A stretch of 64,000 nucleotides of DNA from Lactiplantibacillus songbeiensis. Its GTDB lineage: Bacteria; Bacillota; Bacilli; Lactobacillales; Lactobacillaceae. The translations under genes and the position numbers were made by a program. Below the pieces are notes generated by a model, which was given only the letters and a program-made list of their open reading frames with translations, searched no databases and was not told the DNA's origin. The stretch is taken from NCBI RefSeq assembly GCF_005405125.1, contig NZ_BJDL01000021.1:26984-90983 (forward strand), read 5' to 3'. Shown here in pieces: positions 1-8,278 of this stretch; the first letter of the stretch is position 1; every line of letters starts with the position of its first letter.

Positions 1-190
1 AACCCATACCGATGCGGCGACTTTGGTGTATGATCCAGATAACCCCGGTAAGCCTACGTACGACTATGATTTGATTCAAAAGTTCAGCGAAGATCATCCG
101 TATCCGCTGACACTGATTGATTTTGATTGGTTGCAAGAAAGTGCGACCGAGTATGCAGAAAAACAGAATAATGGTTTTAATTTTGAATAA
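1..190 (+). CDS. ypsA: YpsA/DUF1273 family protein, 3' end only
   Basis: Only the last ~62 codons are inside the window; the reading frame starts at base 2 and ends with TAA at 188-190. The visible tail is acidic (it contains LTLIDFDW and ends NNGFNFE). I name it mainly from context: in Bacillus and lactobacilli the SLOG-fold protein YpsA (DUF1273) sits directly upstream of gpsB, rnpB and ypsC, which is exactly the order here. The function of YpsA is poorly defined; it has been linked to cell division. The N-terminal nucleotide-binding part is outside the window, so the name is an inference from synteny plus tail composition. Confidence 0.7.
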   Translation, partial: THTDAATLVYDPDNPGKPTYDYDLIQKFSEDHPYPLTLIDFDWLQESATEYAEKQNNGFNFE

Positions 191-265
191 AGTCTGCTAC
201 AATGTTTTAAGTAATGCGGATGCCTATTTTGGTGTCGCGCGAATAACAATGAGGTGTTTTTAAGT

Positions 266-607
266 ATGGCTAAACGTAATTTTGCTCCCAAAGACATCCT
301 GCAAAAAGAATTCAAACCAAAGATGCGGGGTTATGATCCTGCAGATGTGGATGGATTTTTAGATAATGTCATTAAGGACTATGAGTCATTTAATAAAGAT
401 AACCAACAACTTTCAGATGAAAACGAACGGTTACGCGCAAAAGTTGACGAACTGACTAAGCAAGTCGCTGTGGGCGGAACCAGTCCATCTTCACAACCAA
501 CTAGTACGGTGACGAACATGGATATTCTGAAACGTTTATCTAATTTGGAACGCCACGTCTTTGGTGCTCAATTAGACAATAATCAAAATGAATCACACCG
601 ACTCTAA
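266..607 (+). CDS. gpsB: Cell division regulator GpsB
   Basis: Cytoplasmic DivIVA-like coiled-coil protein that coordinates septal and peripheral peptidoglycan synthesis by binding penicillin-binding proteins and division factors. The start [11 protein letters not shown] and the segment [19 protein letters not shown] are the DivIVA/GpsB lipid/PBP-binding domain. A coiled coil follows (about residues 35-70), then a Ser/Thr/Pro linker and a short C-terminal helix ([14 protein letters not shown]) typical of the trimerisation segment. The 113 aa length fits the family. I chose ATG 266 because GAGGTG at 251-256 is well spaced from it; an in-frame GTG at 254 lies inside that ribosome binding site. 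It lies between ypsA and rnpB, the standard Firmicutes order. Confidence 0.95.
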   Translation: MAKRNFAPKDILQKEFKPKMRGYDPADVDGFLDNVIKDYESFNKDNQQLSDENERLRAKVDELTKQVAVGGTSPSSQPTSTVTNMDILKRLSNLERHVFGAQLDNNQNESHRL

Positions 608-616
608 ACGTGATTC

Positions 617-1009
617 AGTGTAAATCCTGGGTAATCGCGGTCAACTTATGTTGATTGAGGAAGGTCCATGCCCGCACAAGCTGCGATGCTTGTAGTGTCC
701 GTGCTCGGCTATAAACCGGGGGAGCGATGTTTGCATCGTTTACGGCGGCAAAAACGGCTAAGGTGTAAGCTATGCCCGAGTATGCCTGAAAAGTGCCACA
801 GTGACGATAACTAGTTGGAAACGGCTAGTTTGGAACGCGGTAAACCCCACGAGCGGGAAACCCAAACTTACGGTAGGGGAGTCGACCACACTGGAATTTG
901 AACAAAGTGGTCGAGGAGATTAATAATCTTGAGATAGATGATTACCGCCATACTGACTGACGTCTGTGCTTCAGTATGGTACAAAACGTGGCCTACAGGG
1001 ATTTACATG
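617..1009 (+). ncRNA. rnpB: RNase P RNA, class B
   Basis: Catalytic RNA of RNase P, which matures tRNA 5' ends. Class-B hallmarks are visible: a GGGTAATCGC block near 629, GAGGAAGGTCCATGC near 656-670, and the 3' block GGTACAAAACGTGGC near 978-992. The ends are set by helix P1: 619-627 (TGTAAATCC) pairs perfectly with 999-1007 (GGATTTACA). It follows gpsB and precedes ypsC as in Bacillus, and an intrinsic terminator starts 11 bases after P1. Confidence 0.95.
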
Positions 1010-1020
1010 TCGACAGAATG

Positions 1021-1055
1021 CTGGGACAAAAGTTCGCTTTTGTCCCAGTTTTTTT
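1021..1055 (+). terminator. Intrinsic terminator after rnpB
   Basis: Perfect stem CTGGGACAAAAG / CTTTTGTCCCAG followed by a run of seven T. It ends the RNase P RNA transcript. Confidence 0.9.
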
Positions 1056-1228
1056 ATACGGAAATTTTCCGAACGTTTTAGGGATGCTTACTCGATGAAT
1101 AAATCCGGTGTGGATTGTAGTCGAACCGCGTTTAACTTAGGTAATTATGCTAAACTGTAGAAGACGTGTTAACTGAATTAACATAAAAATAGAAATAAAT
1201 CATCATGCCAAAACGGCAGGAGGAAACT

Positions 1229-2377
1229 ATGGAAGAATTTAGATTACTAGCAACATGTGCCAGCGGGATTGAAGCCTTGGTTGGGCGCGAATTACGCGAC
1301 TTAGGCTACCAAACGCAAGTTGAAAATGGCCGGGTGCGTTTTAACGGGACCATCAAAGATATTTTACGGACCAACTTATGGTTACGCACTGCCGATCGGG
1401 TAAAGATTATTGTTGGTGAATTTAACGCTTACAGCTTTGATGAACTTTTCGAAAAGACCTTGGCGTTACCTTGGGACCAACTCTTACCAATGGATGCGGA
1501 ATTCCCAGTTGAAGGGAAATCACGTAACTCCAAGTTACACAGTGTGCCGGATGTCCAATCAATCGTTAAAAAAGCGATTGTGAACCAATTGGCCAGCACT
1601 TACCATCGGAATGGGCATTTACCTGAAACTGGTGCTTTGTTCCCATTAGAAGTCGCTATCAATAAGGATAAAGTCTTATTGACCTTAGACACGACTGGTT
1701 CCAGCTTATTCAAACGGGGCTACCGGTTAGAAAAAGGTGGCGCGCCATTGAAGGAAAACATGGCAGCGGCCTTGGTCATGTTAGCCAAGTGGTATCCAGA
1801 CAATCCATTTGTTGATCCCGTTTGTGGGTCGGGAACAATCCCGATTGAAGCGGCCTTATTAGCGCGTAACATTGCACCCGGTTTCAACCGTGCTTTTGCT
1901 TGTGAAAAGTGGGATTGGGTTCCGAAAGGCTTGAGTCAAGAATTACGTGATGAAGCCGATAGTCAAGCAGATTATGACATGGACTTAGATATTAGTGGTT
2001 ACGATATCGATGGTAAGATGATCGATATTGCCAAGTTAAATGCTCAAGAAGCGGGTGTTTTACATGATATCCAGTTCAAACAATTAGCCGTTAAAGACTT
2101 TACGACCGAAAAGATCAATGGCGTGATCATTGCCAACCCACCTTATGGGGAACGGTTAAGTGATCGTGACACGGTGCGGATTTTATATCGGCAAATGGGT
2201 CAAGTTTACGCGAAGTTACCTAGTTGGAGTAAATATATCTTGACGAGTGATCTAGAATTTGAAGATTACTTCGGCAAGAAAGCCACTAAGCGTCGGAAAT
2301 TGTATAACGGGGCATTACGGACCGATTACTTCCAATATTGGGGTAAACGGATTCGCCCAGCTCGGACTGAAAACTAA
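1229..2377 (+). CDS. ypsC: THUMP-domain class I RNA (guanine-N2) methyltransferase
   Basis: SAM-dependent methyltransferase of the RlmL/YpsC family, expected to methylate a guanine N2 in 23S rRNA. An N-terminal ferredoxin-like/THUMP region (about residues 1-160) precedes a Rossmann methyltransferase. Its SAM-binding motif FVDPVCGSGTIPIEAAL and the catalytic NPPY motif in IIANPPYGERL are both intact. Length 382 aa is normal for the stand-alone version that lacks the RlmK half found in E. coli. I prefer ATG 1229 over ATG 1205 because AGGAGG lies at 1218-1223, inside the longer ORF and correctly spaced for 1229. A terminator follows at 2389. It is the usual neighbour of rnpB. Confidence 0.9.
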   Translation: MEEFRLLATCASGIEALVGRELRDLGYQTQVENGRVRFNGTIKDILRTNLWLRTADRVKIIVGEFNAYSFDELFEKTLALPWDQLLPMDAEFPVEGKSRNSKLHSVPDVQSIVKKAIVNQLASTYHRNGHLPETGALFPLEVAINKDKVLLTLDTTGSSLFKRGYRLEKGGAPLKENMAAALVMLAKWYPDNPFVDPVCGSGTIPIEAALLARNIAPGFNRAFACEKWDWVPKGLSQELRDEADSQADYDMDLDISGYDIDGKMIDIAKLNAQEAGVLHDIQFKQLAVKDFTTEKINGVIIANPPYGERLSDRDTVRILYRQMGQVYAKLPSWSKYILTSDLEFEDYFGKKATKRRKLYNGALRTDYFQYWGKRIRPARTEN

Positions 2378-2388
2378 AGTTGAACGTG

Positions 2389-2437
2389 ATAGTTATGGGG
2401 TAGCCTTTTGGTGGGGCTGGCACATAACTATTTTTTT
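2389..2437 (+). terminator. Intrinsic terminator after ypsC
   Basis: Stem ATAGTTATG / CATAACTAT with a 25-base loop, followed by seven T. Confidence 0.7.
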
Positions 2438-2441
2438 ATTG

Positions 2442-2475
2442 AAAAAGGCCCACTCGGTATGACTTGAGCGAGCCC
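2442..2475 (-). terminator. Intrinsic terminator, minus strand
   Basis: On the minus strand GGGCTCGCTC pairs (with G-U pairs) with GAGTGGGCCT and is followed by a T run. It is placed to stop transcripts of the minus-strand hydrolase gene that ends at 2549. Confidence 0.6.
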
Positions 2476-2548
2476 TTGAAGTGGGTCTGAAATTTTTTGA
2501 AACTACTGTGAGTTTGCCAATTAGTATGACTAGCTATCAATAAGCTGA

Positions 2549-3301
2549 TTAATTAAGATAATAATCAAAGAAATTCGCCACTTTTTCCATTAACGGGACT
2601 TTCACCAGATGCTTAGCTTGATAGCCGGTAATGAACGCGATCTGTTCAGCATATGGTTGTTGATGGACCTGGTCGAAAAAGTCACGGGCCTGATGATACG
2701 GAATCCGCTCATCGTCCGTCCCGTGCCAGAATAGCACTGGACGGTGATTAATGGTTTCTGGATGCAGATTCAAGTCGTAGTTATCAAGCCAACTCGTTAA
2801 TTGGGCCATATCATGCGGTAAGTAACGCTGATGCTTGGCAGCGCTTGTTCGGACTAGCTCAGCATAAGCATTGAGATTAGGCGTGCCCATAATGATGGTG
2901 GCAGCTTTGATTTCGGGATGTTGAGTGAGTAATGCGCCAGTCGTCATCCCGCCCATGGAATAACCGCCAACCCCAATTTGGTGGTTGAGAATCAAATGGC
3001 GGGTTTGATAAAAGTTAATCAACAACTCAAACTCGGCCAGATTGCCTTGGATACTTTGCCAAAACGTGACTGATGGCAGACTGCTGACGGGTTGTTGACG
3101 CGCGCCGTGATTCATAGCGTCTGGTAAAATGACGCGCAAGTTGTGTTGGGCCAACTTGCGGGCTTGGGTTAGCACCAACTCTTTTTCAGACCGCCACCCA
3201 TGATAAAAGACGACGAGCGGCAGGGCTTGATGGCGGAAGTTATCCGGAACTACTTCCAGAATTGGAATATCTTGGATTTGACGTTGCAGGATTTCAATCA
3301 T
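2549..3301 (-). CDS. Alpha/beta hydrolase (YitV-like esterase)
   Basis: Single-domain cytoplasmic alpha/beta hydrolase of 250 aa, without a signal peptide. The oxyanion region FYHGWRSEK, the nucleophile elbow GVGGYSMGGM (Ser near residue 130), a late Asp in FWHGTDDERIP and a His in QAKHLV give a plausible Ser-Asp-His triad. The family includes the uncharacterised Bacillus esterase YitV; the substrate cannot be read from sequence. The start codon is preceded by GTGAGG. It is convergent with ypsC, with terminators for both strands in between. Confidence 0.8.
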   Translation of the reverse strand: MIEILQRQIQDIPILEVVPDNFRHQALPLVVFYHGWRSEKELVLTQARKLAQHNLRVILPDAMNHGARQQPVSSLPSVTFWQSIQGNLAEFELLINFYQTRHLILNHQIGVGGYSMGGMTTGALLTQHPEIKAATIIMGTPNLNAYAELVRTSAAKHQRYLPHDMAQLTSWLDNYDLNLHPETINHRPVLFWHGTDDERIPYHQARDFFDQVHQQPYAEQIAFITGYQAKHLVKVPLMEKVANFFDYYLN

Positions 3302-3383
3302 GACGAGGGCCTCACTATTATTTTTTTATATTTAATATAAATTTGGCAGAATTTCCTTGCTTTCAAATAAGGGATGGATGCCA

Positions 3384-3803
3384 TTATGTTTTTCGCTGAT
3401 TAGCAATATAGTTTTCTACGGTCGTCTTGCTCATATCACCAAGAGTACTCATGAAGTAACTTGGAGACCAGAGATGTCCGCCCCAAAACTTTTGACTTTT
3501 TATCTCTGGATGTCGTTCAAAGAATAGGCGAGCTGAGCCGCCCTTGAATGCTTTGACAACATTGGTTGGGGCATACTTAGGTTTAAAGCTTAGTAGTAAA
3601 TGAATATGATCCGGCATTACGGCCATCTGCTCAATGGTCACTTCGTTTAGCCGGGCTATCTTCGTTAGAATATCAGCCATCTCAGCGGCTAGCTTTGGCG
3701 TTGTAAATGCTTCGTGCCGGTATTTGGTGACCCAGACCAAGTGAAAATGAAAGTTGTAAACATAGCCTCGCTCGTGGATTTCTCCGCCATTGTTTTTACT
3801 CAT
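3384..3803 (-). CDS. tnpA: IS200/IS605 family Y1 transposase TnpA
   Basis: Single-strand DNA transposase of the HUH/Y1 class, 139 aa, full length for the family. The HUH pair is visible as His66-Ile-His68 in MPDHIHLLL and the catalytic tyrosine as Tyr132 in VENYIANQ. N-terminal HFHLVWVTKYRH and the WSPSYFMSTLG block are also typical. It acts by cutting hairpin-marked element ends without terminal inverted repeats. No tnpB is present on either side; the stretch to the right, up to about 4022, looks like the right end of such an element. The start ATG is preceded by GGAAGAAAC. Confidence 0.92.
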   Translation of the reverse strand: MSKNNGGEIHERGYVYNFHFHLVWVTKYRHEAFTTPKLAAEMADILTKIARLNEVTIEQMAVMPDHIHLLLSFKPKYAPTNVVKAFKGGSARLFFERHPEIKSQKFWGGHLWSPSYFMSTLGDMSKTTVENYIANQRKT

Positions 3804-3867
3804 ATGTTTCTTCCATAAATATTATTATAATACATTTTGTTATGGATACAGTATACTCATAGTAAGA

Positions 3868-4022
3868 AGCAAGTCCGTCTGGCAACCTACGGACTTAAAA
3901 GGCTTTGGTAATTAGCGGATAAGTCCTATTCGTAGGCTAACGCTGTATCTAAGCAAATTGTGGTCGCCATGCCAGGGGGTGTGGTTCTCACAAGCGTCCG
4001 GTTTTAAACGGGCGTGGTTGAC
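3868..4022 (+). ncRNA. Possible omega-RNA-like structured right end of the IS element
   Basis: Hairpin AAGTCCGT (3871-3878) / ACGGACTT (3889-3896), a second AAGTCC...CGTAGGC region, and a terminal hairpin at 3995-4014 before TGGTTGAC. This resembles the 3' end of TnpB guide-RNA scaffolds, but no tnpB is linked. Whether it is transcribed is unknown. Confidence 0.3.
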
Positions 4023-4155
4023 GGTTACTTTGCCAGAGTTTTAGGCTGATGGCAAGTTAACAGCTTGCCAAGAACAGTCAGTTAGCAAAAAAGTGGCAGA
4101 CAATTATCTGTTTTAGGGTATGATTAGTTTAAGCCTTATTTTGGAGATGATTTGA

Positions 4156-4476
4156 GTGGATTTAGGTAGCCATCAACAATGGTTAATTGATTTTTATCAG
4201 CAACGCGGTTGGTATGACCTATCACCGTTTATTCGATTGAATTTTCTGACTGAAGAAGTTGGTGAATTATCACGGGCAGTACGGGCCATTAAGTTGGGAC
4301 GAGACCATCCCGGTGAACCAATTGCCACGCCGGCCGATTTGCAAGCAAACTTGGAAGAAGAGCTTGCCGATGTCTTGGATCAAGTCTTAGTGATGAGTGC
4401 CAAAATGGATGTTGATCCGCAGCAATTGTTGACAGCCAGTGAGGCTAAGCTAAAAGCTCGGTTCCATATTAACTAG
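4156..4476 (+). CDS. MazG-like nucleotide pyrophosphohydrolase
   Basis: All-alpha NTP pyrophosphohydrolase of 106 aa, a single MazG-like domain. The Mg-binding signature is present: EExxE in LTEEVGELSRAVR (residues 33-37) and ExxD in EEELADVLDQV (about 68-75). Such proteins hydrolyse NTP or dNTP to the monophosphate, often to clear aberrant nucleotides; this protein's substrate is not evident. The GTG start at 4156 follows GGAG at 4143-4146. A perfect palindromic terminator follows and is shared with the convergent yhgE-like gene. Confidence 0.85.
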   Translation: MDLGSHQQWLIDFYQQRGWYDLSPFIRLNFLTEEVGELSRAVRAIKLGRDHPGEPIATPADLQANLEEELADVLDQVLVMSAKMDVDPQQLLTASEAKLKARFHIN

Positions 4477-4487
4477 AATGAGTCAGT

Positions 4488-4519
4488 AAAAGCCCTCGAT
4501 AGCGCTATCGAGGGCTTTT
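4488..4519. terminator. Bidirectional intrinsic terminator
   Basis: Perfect 32-base palindrome, AAAAGCCCTCGATAGC followed by its reverse complement, with A and T tracts on either side. It lies between two convergent genes. Confidence 0.9.
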
Positions 4520-4521
4520 GT

Positions 4522-6267
4522 CTAGCTTAAACGTTGATTGAGCTTGGGTAAGTTCACATGAAAAGTCAACAGCATCAGTAAATTAAAGACAATGATGAGG
4601 CCGACAAAAATGGTGATTTCAGGCCAAATAGAATTACCGATGGACAAGGTACTGCGAAAGGCATCGATTGAGATTGACATTGGTAAATACGGGTGGAGTG
4701 TCTGGAAAAATGAATTTGAGAGTTGAATCGGGTAGGTTCCGGCTGAGCCGCCGAGCTGAATAATCATAAAAATCAACATTAACCAAGCACCGGTTTTACC
4801 CAGGATCAGGTTGAAGTAGGTGACGATACTGGCAAAGGTCCAAACGGTTAGTAGGCAAAACGCATAGGTACGAATGGCTTCGAGTGGATTAAGATGGTTG
4901 ATCAGCCCTAATAAGACAAACATCACGGTGGCGGCTAAGCCTGTAAATTCAAATAAAAAGGGAATCTTTTGTGCCCACCAATCACCGGCAGTTTTAGGCC
5001 GGCGATGTGGGGTGAACATATCGTAAATAATGTTAAACGTGATACAGCCCACGAATAACGCCACTGACATCAGATAAGGCGCCATCCCAGTGCCGTTATT
5101 TTGAACATGAGTGGCATCGTAATGGCTTAACTTAATCGGATTAACGGTCAAGTCGGCTTGGCGAGTGGTCCGCCGACCGGTCGTTGTTAATTGCTGACCA
5201 CCAGTTTTTAGCGCCGTGGTGATTTTCTGATTTCCGGTGGTAACTTGCTGTGTGCTAGATGTTAGCCGGGTACTGCCCGTAGTTAACTGGGTATCGGCAG
5301 TTTGGAGGTGGGCCAAACCTAGCTGAGTGGCAGTTAAGGCCGTTTGTGCTTGTTGATTGCCTTGTGCCAGCTGCTGAGTGAGCTGGCGGTTCATGGCGAC
5401 TAACTTAGTTGATTTGAGGCGATTAGCAGCCTGTAGCTGATCGATTTGTTGGCGGATGACGCGTAAGTTAGGCTGTGCCGTTGCTAGAGCTTGTTTAAGT
5501 TGCTGTAAAGCTTGGTTTTGAGTGGTCATGGCTGTTTGCAGGGCAGTATCAGTCGCAGTTAATTGGGCAAAGCCAGGTTGTGCGGCTGCCAACCCCTGCT
5601 TAAGTTGGCTTAACCCATGTGCGAGCTTGACGGTGCCCGCGGTTGTTTGTTGTAAATTAGTCGTTTCAGTTTGATTACCGGTAGCGATAGCCCGTAATCC
5701 GGTCGTCGTTTGAGCTAAGGCATGACTGGCAGTAGTCAGCTGATGACCAGATTGACGCAAGTTACGGCCCATTGTTTGAAGATAACTGGTCGTCAGTTGC
5801 TTTTCAATGGCTGTTTGAATTTTAGTGGCGGTGGTGGTGTTCATTTTCATTGCAATAAAGCTAAAGCCGGCGTTGGTCTGGTCATGCAACTTGATAACCT
5901 GTGGATGAGCGCTGCCAAGTGTAGCGGCTTGTCTTGAAAACTGGCGGGGAATTGTAATGACCATGTAGATTTTGCCAGTTTTTAGCTGATGTTGGGCGGT
6001 CGCCATGGTGAGTCGATGAAAATCAGCACTGTGATTGCGTACGAGCTGCTGGGTTAACTTGGCACCCAACTGGTAGTGGTGGTCAGCTTTGGTGACCGGA
6101 ACATCTTGATTGACCACACCAACCGGCAAGTGGCGGACATTGGCATAAGGATTCCAAAGTGAAGCTAGAAAAATAACGGCGTAAAAGCTTGGAACCAACA
6201 AAATCCCCAAAATGATTTTTAACAAGCCTTTAGTGTGTAAAACGTGTTTCCATTCGGTTAAGAACAT
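4522..6267 (-). CDS. YhgE/Pip-type ABC-2 membrane protein
   Basis: Membrane protein of 581 aa of the YhgE/Pip family (phage-infection-protein-like, ABC-2 permease fold). One N-terminal membrane helix (GLLKIILGILLVPSFYAVIF) is followed by a large extracellular domain very rich in Gln, Thr, Leu and Ala with a coiled-coil look, then about five helices at the C terminus. Members are often efflux- or secretion-related; some are phage receptors. I chose ATG 6267 because AAGGGGG precedes it, rather than the in-frame start 12 codons upstream. It is the second gene after a tetR gene, with a copy of the TetR-type palindrome (6290-6304) just upstream, so it is probably repressed by that regulator. Confidence 0.85.
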   Translation of the reverse strand: MFLTEWKHVLHTKGLLKIILGILLVPSFYAVIFLASLWNPYANVRHLPVGVVNQDVPVTKADHHYQLGAKLTQQLVRNHSADFHRLTMATAQHQLKTGKIYMVITIPRQFSRQAATLGSAHPQVIKLHDQTNAGFSFIAMKMNTTTATKIQTAIEKQLTTSYLQTMGRNLRQSGHQLTTASHALAQTTTGLRAIATGNQTETTNLQQTTAGTVKLAHGLSQLKQGLAAAQPGFAQLTATDTALQTAMTTQNQALQQLKQALATAQPNLRVIRQQIDQLQAANRLKSTKLVAMNRQLTQQLAQGNQQAQTALTATQLGLAHLQTADTQLTTGSTRLTSSTQQVTTGNQKITTALKTGGQQLTTTGRRTTRQADLTVNPIKLSHYDATHVQNNGTGMAPYLMSVALFVGCITFNIIYDMFTPHRRPKTAGDWWAQKIPFLFEFTGLAATVMFVLLGLINHLNPLEAIRTYAFCLLTVWTFASIVTYFNLILGKTGAWLMLIFMIIQLGGSAGTYPIQLSNSFFQTLHPYLPMSISIDAFRSTLSIGNSIWPEITIFVGLIIVFNLLMLLTFHVNLPKLNQRLS

Positions 6268-6289
6268 CTTAACCGCCCCCTTAGTGTAA

Positions 6290-6304
6290 AATGAACGATT
6301 CATT
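6290..6304. promoter_or_regulatory. TetR-type operator, copy 1 (upstream of yhgE-like gene)
   Basis: AATGAA-CGA-TTCATT, perfect 6-bp arms around a 3-base centre. The surrounding 17 bases are identical to the copy at 7082-7098 upstream of the tetR gene. Confidence 0.75.
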
Positions 6305-6319
6305 CATTTTTTAAGCCGA

Positions 6320-6347
6320 TGATCGCGCAAACGATTAAGCGCGATCA
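6320..6347. terminator. Perfect hairpin between tetR and yhgE-like gene
   Basis: TGATCGCGC (6320-6328) pairs perfectly with GCGCGATCA (6339-6347). There is no proper T run on either side, so it may be a weak terminator or a processing/attenuation element between the two genes. Confidence 0.35.
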
Positions 6348-6353
6348 TTCAAA

Positions 6354-7034
6354 TTAAGCTGGCATGGTATAACTGCGTGCCAGTTGGGTCATGACGGTCT
6401 TTTTCATTAATGCTGGGTCAAAATTATTAGCTTGGTGTTCAAAAGCATCGTAACGTTTGTGGGCAGACCACCAGAAAATCTCATCAATAATCAGATGGGC
6501 GTCATAGTAAGGCTGAAGTTGCGGGATTACGACGCCATGACTAACGAGGACGGTTAAATAATGAGCGACGTTTTGATAGAGCGCTTGACGATAATCTTTG
6601 TATAGACTGACGAGTTGCGGATTGAGCTGGGCGTTGCGTTCGAGAATCAAAAAGTAAGCACCAAATTGATCAAAAGTGGTGAATAAGTAGCTCGTCAAGC
6701 GGCTAAACGCGCCAGCTTGTTGATCCGTCGCCATTAAACGGTCGAGTTGCGTGGCCGCTTGCTGGTAACGGCGTTGGGTAGCTTGAATTAAATCCGGTGT
6801 GGTTTGGGGCGTAATTGGCAAGTTAGTGACCTTGTCTAGGGCCGCGGGGTCAAGTGTGACGGTAAAGACTGCTTGCAATAAGTCTTCTTTACTTCTAAAT
6901 AAATGATATAACGTGCCAACCGCAATATCAGCGGCTTGGGCAATATCAATCATTTTGGTATCGGCAAAGCCGGGAACGATAAATAGCGCTTTAGCACTAG
7001 TTAAAACGGGTGCAAGTTTTGTTTGAATCTGCAT
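6354..7034 (-). CDS. TetR/AcrR family transcriptional regulator
   Basis: Repressor of 226 aa. The N-terminal helix-turn-helix reads MIDIAQAADIAVGTLYHLFRSKEDLL (about residues 28-53), the classic TetR DNA-binding pattern. The remainder is the alpha-helical ligand-binding and dimerisation domain. The ATG is preceded by GAGGTG. A perfect palindrome lies 48 bases upstream (7083-7097), and the same 17-base sequence precedes the downstream YhgE-like gene. This implies autoregulation and control of its partner. The inducer is unknown. Confidence 0.88.
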   Translation of the reverse strand: MQIQTKLAPVLTSAKALFIVPGFADTKMIDIAQAADIAVGTLYHLFRSKEDLLQAVFTVTLDPAALDKVTNLPITPQTTPDLIQATQRRYQQAATQLDRLMATDQQAGAFSRLTSYLFTTFDQFGAYFLILERNAQLNPQLVSLYKDYRQALYQNVAHYLTVLVSHGVVIPQLQPYYDAHLIIDEIFWWSAHKRYDAFEHQANNFDPALMKKTVMTQLARSYTMPA

Positions 7035-7082
7035 AGGATCACCTCAATTTCTACGTGTCAGCATAGCACGGTCGGTTTTTGA

Positions 7083-7097
7083 AATGAACGATTCATT
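7083..7097. promoter_or_regulatory. TetR-type operator, copy 2 (upstream of tetR)
   Basis: AATGAA-CGA-TTCATT, identical to 6290-6304. It lies in the promoter region of the minus-strand tetR gene. Confidence 0.75.
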
Positions 7098-7226
7098 CTA
7101 AAATTGGTCGGTTAGTTGGTTAAAAAAGTAGTGGAGTTCGTTTGATTAGTCAAGTAACCAAAAGTGAATCATGAGGTGAAGATAAGTGGTCGAAATAAAT
7201 ATCATGATAAAAGGTCATGAAAACCC

Positions 7227-7255
7227 TTGTCAGACTTTTCAGAAAAGCCTATGAT
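7227..7255 (+). promoter_or_regulatory. Sigma-A promoter of the EamA gene
   Basis: TTGTCA, 17-base spacer, TATGAT, located 33 bases before the start codon. Confidence 0.75.
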
Positions 7256-7287
7256 TAAAGACATTCTTGTTGAAATCAGGTGGGATT

Positions 7288-8199
7288 ATGACGCCAGCCC
7301 GTGCTAATCGAAATTTAGTTTTAGTGGCTTTATTGTGGGGATCTAGTTATACCTTTATTAAAATGGTGATTGCGGCGCAAATGCCACCGGCTGTGATCAA
7401 TACCTTACGGGGCCTTATTTCGGCCGCGTTAGTTTACTTATTTTTTCATAAAGTCGTCAATACGATGACTTGGCAGGAGTTCAAGATTGGTGCCGTCTGT
7501 GCGATTTTTAACTTCGTCGTGGTGCAATTACAATCAACCGGTCTAGAATTCACCACGCCTAGCAATTGTTCATTTATCACCTCAGCATACGTGATTTTGT
7601 TACCGCTGATTGCCTGGTTATTTTATAAAAAGGTGCCACCGCTGAAGATTTATCTGGCGATGGGCCTATGTATGGTGGGAATGTTGATTCTGACTGGGGT
7701 TTTAACGAATGGCTTCAAACTACATATTGGTGACATCTTGATGATACTGACCGCGATTTTCTTCGCTTTTCAGATGACCTACTACGGTTATGCGACCAAG
7801 CATGCCCGGCCACAAGTAATTGCGTTTCAGTTAGGTTTTGTTCAAGCAATCTGCGGGACTTTGTATACGTTTACCATTGATAGTCATCAGCTGGCCCATA
7901 TCGATTGGCTAGCGGCGACTGGTCCCGTTCTATATCTTGGCGTGATCGCGACTTTTGCCGCGCAGGTGATTCAGATTACGAGTCAAAAGTATACTGATAC
8001 GGTGACAGCCGGGCTGATTCTTATTACCGAGTCATTATTTGCCAGTCTGATTTCGGTTGTCTTCCAAGTAGAACCATTAACGCAACATTTAGTCATTGGC
8101 GGCAGTCTGATTATTTTGGCCACGGTCATTGCCCAATTTGATTTGCGTGGGGTGCTAGCGCGGTATGTGGTTAAGCCACATCCGTTTCGACATTCATGA
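7288..8199 (+). CDS. EamA/DMT family transporter
   Basis: Integral membrane permease of 303 aa with about ten hydrophobic helices in two EamA repeats. The first helix carries LVLVALLWGSSYTFIK, a typical DMT start, and the second repeat begins near IGDILMILTAIFFAFQMTYYG. Members export amino acids, nucleotides or other small metabolites; the substrate is not evident. ATG 7288 follows CAGGTGGG; the upstream in-frame TTG (7267) lacks a site. It is monocistronic, with its own strong promoter. Confidence 0.85.
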   Translation: MTPARANRNLVLVALLWGSSYTFIKMVIAAQMPPAVINTLRGLISAALVYLFFHKVVNTMTWQEFKIGAVCAIFNFVVVQLQSTGLEFTTPSNCSFITSAYVILLPLIAWLFYKKVPPLKIYLAMGLCMVGMLILTGVLTNGFKLHIGDILMILTAIFFAFQMTYYGYATKHARPQVIAFQLGFVQAICGTLYTFTIDSHQLAHIDWLAATGPVLYLGVIATFAAQVIQITSQKYTDTVTAGLILITESLFASLISVVFQVEPLTQHLVIGGSLIILATVIAQFDLRGVLARYVVKPHPFRHS

Positions 8200-8278
8200 G
8201 GGCGTTTTCGGATAGGAACGTCACGACTGCCCATTTTCTAGTATAATAAAGGAAATTAACTTATTGCCGAGGTGGACT

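Larger units (their letters stand above)
3384..4022. mobile_element. IS200/IS605-like element, tnpA only; left end not defined
   Basis: The element holds tnpA on the minus strand and a structured, gene-free 3804-4022 segment. The right end resembles IS605-type right ends: a short hairpin (CGTCCG 3995-4000 with CGGGCG 4009-4014) followed by TGGTTGAC ending at 4022. In IS605 elements a tnpB gene would lie between tnpA and this end; here there are only about 220 bases. The left end is probably 10-70 bases below 3384 but I cannot fix it. Confidence 0.55.

Noticed and set aside
966..1160. 64-codon ORF starting inside the RNase P RNA
   Set aside because: It spans the rnpB 3' end and its terminator; coding is incompatible with those RNA structures.
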